In this document: one piece after another, positions 1 to 61,900 of the stretch
How positions within the stretch are numbered: position 1 is the first letter of the stretch
Layout of the letters: the number at the start of each line of letters is the position of its first letter
Assembly: GCF_019059575.1 (NCBI RefSeq)
Contig: NW_024882321.1
Span: 124,001 to 188,000 of the forward strand
Direction: 5' to 3'
DNA length: 64,000 bases
Source of the DNA: Amphibalanus amphitrite
Taxonomy: Eukaryota; Arthropoda; Thecostraca; Balanomorpha; Balanidae
The notes under the pieces: generated by a model
The model's input: the letters and a program-made list of their open reading frames with translations, nothing else
Databases searched by the model: none
Told to the model about the DNA's origin: nothing
Position numbers and translations under genes: made by a program

Positions 1-1757
1 TGTCCTCCCGTGCGCTGTCTCAGCTGTTCGGCATAGACACAATACACAAGGAGCCAGGACGGTGAAGGACATTCCTTGGGACATTCCTGTGACAGGTTTA
101 GGTCACCGGCTGATGAAGCATTCATTAATCAAAAGGCAGCGTCGAGACGTTCGATGCAAGTTGGCAAGTAAAGAACAAGACGCAGGGAGGACGCTAGGTG
201 GCGTGACACTTAAACGCAACGCTTTCGATGTGACGTTTCCGATTCAACGTTTTCGACGCGATGCTTTCGACGATTTACTGGTGAAAGTGGGCCGCACAAT
301 GCAGCGCAGTGGGCGTCGACCGGTCAGTTCGATCGGGGTCGGACTATTTCGGCTGCCCGCCGGCGCTCCCCGAGGCCTGGGTGGGTTTGATTACCCCCAA
401 ACGCTCCTATGTGGCGCACCCACACATACAGACAGTGGCGCATGGTGTAAGTCGTGCAGTTACGGGCGATGTGTCGCCTCTGATGACAGAGCGGCCGGAC
501 AGGGCTGTTGGCGGGCCGACAATGATGACAGATGGACAGCCGGTGTTCGGGAGGTGCGGAAACTCCGTATTGGAACAGTCGCTGTGACTGTGGTTACCGT
601 AGGGCCAGGCCGAGACGGGGCGCGACGTATTCTGTCGATTACAGGGTGGATTATCCGGTCCGACGATTTTGCTTCCGTCGGTAGGCTTAGCCACTCGCGT
701 CTGACGTGTAAAACGTTTATTTTAAACGACATTGCGCCGCCTTCATTCCATGATTGATGACTGGCTGGCTCAGGAGCTGGTAATACAGGTGCTACACATG
801 CCAAATGGTTAATGAGCTGGTGTTACTTCGCCTGTATCTTATGAGCGATCACCACGCAAATCGCTCATTAGCTGAAGGACTTCGGTAAAAATGGGCGTGT
901 CTAAAGAGCATCGAACGATTACCCCCTGAGGTAGCCCTCTGTACGCCGCTAATCGCTTATATTTTCACCTAAAACCGCAATGGTGGCGACTAAATCCTCC
1001 GACAAGAACTAAAACCACTGTTTTCTCAGGACCTGTCAATTTTGACAGAAACGAGAAAGCTCGTGAGCTACGTTTAGGTGATAACACTACAACACTCACA
1101 GGAACTTTTACTACAGATCCGGCATCGGTGGGAATTTCAATCAACTCCTTCCCAGCCTTTGTTCACGCGTGATTGACATTTTCCGCGGCTCTGCTACCCG
1201 TACTGCCCCCTAATAACCGCTGACGTCATGTCAATGATGCATCACACCTTGCCACTACGCTGTGTGCGCGGCTCTGTGGACCGTTTCTGGGTCAGTACTG
1301 ATCGATACCCAGCACAATGAACGGTTACAAATGCTGCCCCTCCCCACACTCGTGTCTGGGGTTTTACCTACCTGAGCTGCACGGCTCAGCGGTGCAGCTT
1401 TGATCTTACCGTCTCCTGGGCTGCTCCAGTAGGCGATTTAACCTATCAGGTGCCTGCAACGACTGCACAACTTTCCTGATGTGGCTGCAACTCTGTTGCA
1501 GCTGTAGCTTTGTTGCGTCTTTGCTATTACTGCAATTGTGGCTGTTGCGGCCATGTGACTGTGTGAGCCTTTGGCAAATGGCACCCCACCAACTTCCCTG
1601 GAAAAGCTCCACCCATGCCCGCAGCTCTCCCCGTGTACGTAAGTACCTCGTGACCTCTCGTTCTGACCCCTGCTCTGTCTGTCCACACTCCACAGCTCCC
1701 CGGCGCTGTAAGCCCGGTGACTTCTCGATCTGACCTCTCCCTTTCTTCTGTTCACAG
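1..1757. other. Probably MTSS1 intron; no exon recognised
   Basis: None of the missing N-terminal IMD residues (family wording like MEAVIEKECSALGGLFQ or WEDFINKAGKL) is found in any frame. A 231-codon open frame at 62-757 has no family resemblance. No repeat ends were seen. Confidence 0.6.
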
Positions 1758-53887
<52,130 letters not shown>

Positions 53888-53934
53888 GCGGTCAGGGTAC
53901 GGGGTTCGAATATCACCGCGCCCGGCACAGCCAC

Positions 53935-54300
53935 CGCCGCGGGCCCTGGGGTCCAGTGGGGCCCCCGGGTGTCTGATAGGCCCCTGGCTCGCCCGCGAGC
54001 CCCTTTACAGACCCTGGATGGCCAGAGGGCCCCTGGGAGCTTGAGGGGACCTTGTGCAGCACCTTGGTGTTTAGATAGACCCCTCGATGGCCCCGTCTGG
54101 CCATGTGGATACTGCGAGCTCTCCGTGCGCTGGATAGGCGCCATGGGTCCTGTGAGGCCCCGGAATGATCAATAGGCCCTTGGATGCCCCCAAGATCCCA
54201 AGGGTGTCCGATAGACCCCTGGCCGGCACCCGAGGGCCCCGGGGTGTCCATAGACCCTGGCCGGCCCCCGAGGGCCCCTGTGCGGACCTCGGAGGGCCAA
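53935..54300. repeat. Degenerate minisatellite in MTSS1 3' flank / UTR
   Basis: ATAGACCCCTGGCCGGC, GAGGGCCCC and GGGGTGTCC blocks recur about seven times with a loose ~40-bp period, starting ~50 bases after the MTSS1 stop. Confidence 0.7.
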
Positions 54301-54865
54301 CAACCGACTCAGGAACGCTGACCGGCCGTCTGTACTGTGTTGTCGCGCGTTTTGTACGGGGAATGCGTGGTGTGCGTAAGAGAGCGAGAGACTGCCGCCG
54401 GCGCCGACGTCGTGATGTGATGTGTCTGATGTTATTGTGACGTTCGCTGATGTTCCGCGGCGGCTGCGGAATTGGTGCGGAGCGTGTTATTGTTCGGGTG
54501 ATGATCGAAAAGGGCTAGGCACCGCGACTCGGAAATGTGCTGGATATGGGGTAAAATGTAACCAACTCCGCCACAATCTAGGCCGCTCGTGTGAGAGCTG
54601 TACCGACAGGCTGAGATCTAAACGGTAGGGAATATTAATGACAGCTGGTCACAGCCACGGAGTAAAGTCCCTACAACACCAGTGGCCACGCCTGGAGCTG
54701 ACCAAATGTGCTCTGCTGTATTTATCGAGCGGGAACAGGACTGAGTGCATGTACTAACACGGCTCACCCAGCTCCAAGACATTGTATCGGACGGAACGTG
54801 CCACGTGTGACTGATGCCGCTCGTTGTTGAGTCGTTAACTGGGTTCTAGTCGGTCGGATAAATCG

Positions 54866-54871
54866 TTTATT
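54866..54871 (-). promoter_or_regulatory. Candidate UBA2 poly(A) signal
   Basis: This is the first canonical AATAAA on the - strand below the UBA2 stop, about 860 bases on. Its use would give a long 3' UTR running towards the MTSS1 3' end. No equally clean AATAAA is seen for MTSS1 in the shared spacer. Confidence 0.35.
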
Positions 54872-55726
54872 GTCTATTTCTCCTCGTTGGTTTTGTTGTA
54901 TTGTGGCTCGCGCAGTGCTGCCTGTATAAAGGTTCTGTTATATAATTAATCTCTGGAGGCTTCAGTGGCGCGCTTACTGTGTCTGTGTTTTGCGCGCGCC
55001 GGTTGAGCGAGTGAGCTGTGTGGGAGACGTGGCGCTCGAACCGTGTAACCGAGCGGACTCCGTGGAGATTCGGCGCCAACGGCGGGTGGCGCGCCGCCGG
55101 GCTCCGGACGCGCGGAGACTATGTAACTGAAGCCGGGTATATCCATTGGACGCGGCGCGACAGAATCTCGCAGGCATTGTCTGTACATACTGGACAATAC
55201 AACCACTTATATACAAAAGTGTATTCTGTTTGGCGTCTGTGGGAAGTGTGGTAAGACGGCACAGAAATGGGCTCGAGGTAAACGAGCGAGAGGAACACAA
55301 CGCCTCGCTACACACAGAACAGGGAGCCGCCGCAGGGACGGCGTTTGGTCCATCCAGGGCGGTACCAGCAGACTTTGTTCTCAGTGTCGAAACGGCTTGG
55401 ACTCACCGATGGACTATCTTCCACTGAAGATGGAAAGTATCGAATCGTCAGCTGCTGGTAACATACAGAGGTCTAGGAGGCAACCAGTTCTGGTTTTGTA
55501 ACGTAGTCACATTACTATGCAGAAACGATGTAACATGTCCCAATCTTACGATGACAGAGCCGGGTGGACGTACTTTCATCCCGTGTGAGCTTCATGAACA
55601 TCCTCTCTTCTAATGAACCTTCTCAATGCCTCCTTCTTCTCTCTCCCTTGTACGGTCACCACCTCTCTCGACACAGACACATGTACCGCTCCGCCTCACA
55701 CGCCCGGTCAGCGTCAAGAATTCTCA

Positions 55727-55944
55727 CTAAAGTTCGATCACCTCCGGCGACTCTGACCCGCTGAGGGCGCGGCGTTTCTTGGCCGGCGGAGTGCCCTGGT
55801 CGGACTGAGCCGGTCGTTTGGAGGCGGGCGTTCCCACGGTGGTAGTGGTGGCGGTGGGGACCTCCCCGTCCGTACCGGTCCCGTCCTCGCCCTCGGATAG
55901 ACACACCAGGTCGTCGTCATCGTCCACCGTGGTTGTTGCTTTCC
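55727..55944 (-). CDS. UBA2: UBA2 last exon (acidic SIM-like and basic tail, stop)
   Basis: The acceptor is CTCCATTGCAG and the stop TAG at 55727-55729. It contains [16 protein letters not shown], an acidic-hydrophobic segment like a SUMO-interacting motif and like human QDDVLIVDSDEED, then PPAKKRRAL, a likely nuclear localisation signal, and the end SPEVIEL (human DDVIALD). Confidence 0.94.
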
Positions 55945-58900
55945 CTGCAATGGAGAAAGAGGAGGTCAGATGACATACGTGAGATAGTTCAGTAATTACG
56001 GCAATAATGACGACCAAAGAGCGGAAAGGCGATTTGTAATGGATTATGAAACATGTGAGCAATTCAGAATACAATGAACGACGTACCCACCCCTGTCACG
56101 TCCTATCCCAAGACTCACCGGCGCCGTTGCCGCTACCGTTGGCTGCCGCCGAGCCGCCGGCGTCCGCCGACGAAGGACCCGCCTCGCCGTCGGCGGGGGC
56201 GGGGGCGGCGGGCTGCAGCTGGCTGGCGTCGCCCACCACCTCAAACTCCTGGCCGTCCGGCAGATCCGTGCTGCGTGGAGTGGGAAGAGGGAGGTGTTAG
56301 ACGGCTGAAGCACACTGTTTGGTGCATAATGAGGGTAGAAAACACGCCGGACAAGTCTAGACAGTACAAAGTTAAATATATAGTATGCCGTGAATGTAGG
56401 CTGTGATGCTAAGCGATATTATACACATATTAACTCCACGAGGAAAAAATGACAATCATTACGCGGCTAATATTGCACTTATAATTAAGCCTGCAAAATA
56501 CAAATGCATATAGGAGGCCTTCGTGACATTTTGTTTCATCCATGAGCGAGAACTTTCAGGGCCAACTGATCAGTCATAAAGCCTAAGTCTTGCTAGATAC
56601 ATAACACCCTCCCTTCTCTTAACCCACTCACCTGTTGACGATATTGACAATGAGCTCGTAGTTTTGCAGGAAGTCGTCACAGCGCAGGCGGGCGCCGTCC
56701 CTGACGCCGAGCTCGGCCAGAGTGCGCGGCGCGTTGGCGGCCGTCTCTCCCTCCTCTGACGAGATGAGGATGGTGCCCCGGCCGTCCAGCAGCTCCGCGT
56801 CGGGAGCCACCATGTTCAGCGCCGCCTTCAGCACCCGCTCCTCCACCGCCTGTAGCTTCATCTGACTCACGTCCAGACGCACGGTTACCTGCAGATGGGG
56901 GGGGGGGTGTCAGACAATGCAGAATAATTACGGTCTACATAGATCTAGGTAGTAGCTGCTGGTAGTTGAGCTGTGTACGTGGCATCTGTTCTGTTTCTAT
57001 CGATTACATTCAGCTAGACTCCCTATTGAGCAATGGTGGGTGTTTCCTCTCCGTCTCTTTAACTCTGTACGTCAACATGCCATCGATTCTAGCGATAAAA
57101 TTCTAGCAAAAAAATACACAAGACACGTCAGACTCAACGCTACATCGGTCTAGACAGCTTCATTCGGGCTTTTCCGAATAGTCCTACCTCCGGTTTCTCA
57201 GCGCAGACGTAGCACTTGGGGTTGGGCTTCTCCAGCACACAGGGTACGAGCAGCCGTTTCCTGGCGTTGGGTTGCCGGTTCAGGTACACCTGGCGGCGTG
57301 GATGGCAGGCCCAGGTCAGACGTGGGTCAACCGGAAAGTCATGGCGGGTCAACTGTGAATGCGGTCAGCAGTCAGAGTAGGCTGTATTTATGTAGTCAGA
57401 GCCAGCTCAGGGGCCATTAAAGGCTGATTATCTGTGTCTGTGGCTGATTCTGAACAAAGAAACGTAAAAATAAGATTCATCTCTTGTGAATCGTCAATTA
57501 CCAAAGCGTACAAGCGTGCCCCAGCCCCCAGCTCGAATAACACGGGACGATTTACACCCTATCCAACCTCCCTCCTTCCTCTCCATTAAAAAAATAATGC
57601 CCCTCCTAGCCGCCCTGTCTCCCCCGTCCGCGTCCATCCCCCACCGGTAGGTACCGTTTTGCAGTCGTCCAGCCGTCCCTCGAGCAGTTTGAAGGCCTCG
57701 AACACCACCATGGCAGCGATGATGGCGTTGGTGGTGGCGATCGCAGGGATGATGTTGCCGGCCATCGCTGACGGCAGCCGTGGGAAAAGTTAGTTTAGGG
57801 GTCAAGGGATTACACTGAGGTCACTATTTCCGCCTTCTAGGCGGTGGCGACTTGAGCATTCAGGGTTTGGGCCGCTTGGGTTGCTGTCAATCCCCTTTAA
57901 CCACTTCCTTCATTACAGATACCACCAACGTTTCGGGCTCAGAAAACTTTCCTCTGACACCTTTCATCAAACACACCTCTTCCTTACGTCACAAGGCTGT
58001 ACCCCTTCCTCCCTCTCCTTTTCATTCGCTACACTGCAGTCCAGAGGTGGGCATCGCTACCGAAATTTGGAAACCGCTACCGCTACCTTCCGCAACCTAA
58101 GGTACCCAAAGCGCAATCGCAACTCCGAAACTATTTTGCAGATCGTAAAACCGCAACTCGCAACTCCGCAACTCCGCAACTCCGCTACCAACCTCTATTA
58201 GGTTCCTATGTTTTATCAGTTTTAGTCCTGAAGTGCAGTGTTATGTCTGACAGGTAGTACCTTTGGTTGACCTCTGTTGGTGACCTGACTGTTGGTGACC
58301 TTTGATGACGTCACGTGACCTATAATGCTCAATGCGCAAGTCATTGCGACACCAGTCGACGTAAATGACATGCCAGTGCTACTCTTTGCATGTTTTAATT
58401 GTTTGGGATCATTTTGCCGCAAATCCGGACGAGTCGTATTTTCTCCCATTGACTTATAATGGAGAGGTCACACAGTTGACCTTACCTTAAGTCACAAATA
58501 TAAAAAAATATGAGACAATACACTTTGTACCTATATCTTGTTACCCTTGTCATATGCAGACAGTTTCAAAGTGATCGGTCAATAGGTGTATCTATATTGC
58601 TATATTGCCCTGTATTGCTAGGGCGGGTGTTTAATTTTTTCGGAGATTGGGTCCCTTGACTTGACCTGGTGACCTGACCTGAGGTGACCTGGGTCTGACA
58701 TGTTGATACAATGTGTAGAAAGGATGTGTTAATAGCAGTGTCGAAAACAGCCGCGTTGCCGCCGCCTTTTTTATATATTTGCGGAAAACCTTACGGAGGG
58801 GTGTCCAAACACCCCCCCCCCCGCCCCCGGCCCCGTGCTGGCGACCATAAAATTTGACTTAACCCTCGCTGTGTGCGGTGTTTTACAGCGTCTAACGTGT

Positions 58901-61900
58901 ACGTCGGTTGGACCCCCTCCCCCCCCTGCCGTTCGGCCCCTGATCGAGCTAGAGCTTCGCGGGGAAAAAACGAGCGTGTTGCCCGTGACGAGAGGAAGCC
59001 GATGATACCCAATTTTAAGGTCATAGGTCATTGGTTGACCTTCCAGGTCAGGTCAATGACCCAAAAGTCGGGAAAATCGGACCTGCTAGAACTTCGTAAA
59101 GTGAAGCTTTTATGCTTTTTTTTGGGGGGGGGGCGCTGATAACAAATTTCATGTTGGTTTTGATCAAAGAGGACGTCTTCATGCATTTGGGCCTGGTCGG
59201 GTCAGGTCAGGTCAGGTCAACCAGTAGGCGTCCTACCGCCTATCCAGTGTCAACCACCACTGAAAGCCTCGTAACATGTTACTAAGGCACTAAAACTACT
59301 TCGTAAATGTTCAAACGGTCATTAAATTCGAAATCAGCTTCAAAAACTAGCCTGGAAACACGTGCAGTGTGCAGTGGAGTGCAAAGAGTACAGTGGCGCC
59401 CCCACCAGCGGTGGCGGCCCCGGTAGCGGTTGCGCTTTAGAATTTTTCGCTTCCGCAACTCGCAACTTCGCAACTTTTTTGGGCTCGGTAGCCGATCCGT
59501 AACTCCGCTACCAAGAGGGTAGTCCGCAAGTTGCGGAGTTGCGGAGTTGCGGACTTAAGTTGCGCAATGCCCAGCTCTGCTGCAGTCCCTCCTAACTGCC
59601 GTTCCACCCCCACTCACATTTGATGGTGAAGCGCGTGTTGAGCCGGATGCCGAAGCAGTGTGCGCGCAGGTTGGCGCAGGCCGCCACAAAGTCCATGCCG
59701 TTCTCGTCGTCCTTATCCCAGACCAGATGGTCGCCGTCGGGCCGCGCGGCCAGCTGCTCCTTGAGCCGGCCGACGGCGCGCTCCAGGACGGCAGCACACT
59801 CGGCCGGCGGCCACAGACGCTGGTCCGAGAGGGACGAGTCGGCGGCCGAGCTGCTGCTGCTGCCGGCCACTGCAACGGATGGCGGGGGGGGGGGGGGGGG
59901 GACTGGTGTTATCTGCTGCTGCTGACTGATGACTCAGTACACTCGATTACCTTCAGCCTGATCTATATTCTTCTCTTGGAACTACTGGTAACCGAGAGCA
60001 CAAAGCTCAATTAAAGGTACCCTCCCACCTTCAAAAAAGTTTATGAATTGGCATGAAAGTGATGTCGCTAGGTTCAGAAAGAGCGAAAACGAATATCTAC
60101 CAAATTTCACCGAAAAATATTCACCGGTTTTCAAGATATTAGACTTTTCCTTTTGCTTACTTTTTTGGGATCTCCGCTGTTTCTAGCGACTTTATTTTAG
60201 AAGTGCGGCGTTTGCGGCAGATGTTGCGCGCAAATAGCATATACCACCGCGTGCTACAAAACGTTTTAGTCAAACATTTAAAAATCGTTAGATATATGCG
60301 CTGACGTCACACATTCAGAGGGGTATTCCTAACCATTGCCCCTCTGAATCAAAATGCTGCAATTTTGAAATTCAATATTTCTGATTTAAGGCATTTCTCG
60401 ATGTTGTGAGTGCCGAAACCGGTAATTGTGAGCCAGGGACCCCATTTTGGCTATCTCAACTCAAATCTAATGTTAAGGTGGGAGGGTCCCTTTAAACGAA
60501 ACGCTCGAGAGAACAGGAAAGTAGACACAACACAGATTGCGACCCGCCATAAACATCAATGTCTAAATATGAGCTGAATTTCACTTCATTCTACAATCCA
60601 TATTTGACCATTACATAGGTACTACCTACCGGTACATATCGAGATAATACTGCCTAAGCACCTCATTACACCTCGCTACAACCAACTCCCTCACACAGTC
60701 TCATCTCACAAATACCTCAATCTAACCTCCCCTCCCACTAAGTCCCTAAATCTCCTCACCTGCGTCAGGTAGAGTGTCCCAGTCGAGCGGCGTGGGCGGC
60801 CGCCTCTTCTGCCACAGTTTGTCCATCGTCAGCAGGTAGCGGATATCGTCATTGAACAGCTTGCGGAACAGTTTGCGCGGCTCGTAGTCATTCTGCGCCG
60901 CCCAGCCACGCGTGGAGACCCGCTCCACATTACCGTCCTCGCGGGCGGGTTCGGAGAGAGCCGCCGAGCCGGCCGCGTCACCTGAAAGTAGAGGCGAGTG
61001 GAGGGCAGAGTGTAGGTTACTGATGTGTTTAAGGCAAAATGACCTTCGGTTTATGGATGGTTGGTCGACCCTCCTCTTTCAGAAGTTATAATAGCGGAAT
61101 AGCATTGTTTATTCCGTCAGAACATCTTTTTATTTAGGATACCTCCCCCCTCCCCCAGAGATGCAGAGATGACAGCACGTCCGAGCAAAGTTTTTCCGCC
61201 CCGTGTCATCTGCCCAGTCACCCGGCACCCACCTGTCAGCTCGGGATCGGCGGTGTCCGGGGATACGTCCTCGTCCGGGTCCGCCTCGCCAAACAGCTGA
61301 CTGAAAACGACAGAAACACGTCACTATGATGTCACCGTGCGTGAGAACGCGTGGCGTGACAAAACCACTACAGCTTCACGAGGCGTGTCGTTATGAAATA
61401 CGGTCAATGGTAGTGTCAATCAAAATTCAAGCATAGGTATTCTCGACTTAGGCCAGACTATCTACCGTATTTCAGAACACAACTTCAATCATGGCTCCAA
61501 CGTCATGGTCTCCAAATCGCAAAATTTCACTTTGTAACGATAAATCACAATTTCAAACAACACCCACATTGAGGCGAGTCCCGGTGTCTTTAGAGCCCAG
61601 CACGCTCCTATTCGAGTGTGTCCCCGACTCACTTGAAGAGGTGTTTGGCCCAGACGATGCAGTGGATGGGCTCCGAGGGCGTGTTACGGATCGTGCAGCC
61701 CGGGAACGTCTTCTGCGCCGGCTTCGGCTGGCACTCGTAGCACTCGGTCACACCGCGCTTAATCACCTGCCGTTAATGACGTCAGGTGAGGGCAGTATGC
61801 GAACAAAGCACCCACCAATACACAAATCATGACACTTTTAACCACTGCAGATGCCCGCTTCGATTTTCTAACTTAAACTTAAAATTTTCACATCAACTGA

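Larger units (their letters stand above)
53888..55726. other. Shared 3' spacer of convergent MTSS1 and UBA2
   Basis: Contains the 53935-54300 minisatellite and the - strand AATAAA at 54866-54871. No third gene seen; both 3' UTRs must lie here and could overlap. Confidence 0.65.

Noticed and set aside
62-757. 231-codon open frame with an ATG
   Set aside because: No domain or family wording, odd composition, and an antisense frame overlaps it. In GC-rich DNA such frames arise by chance.
53898-53915. tRNA T-loop/B-box-like GGGGTTCGAATATC
   Set aside because: No acceptor stem, D-arm or A-box at the right distance; the same for AAGGTTCGAAGCC near 37264.
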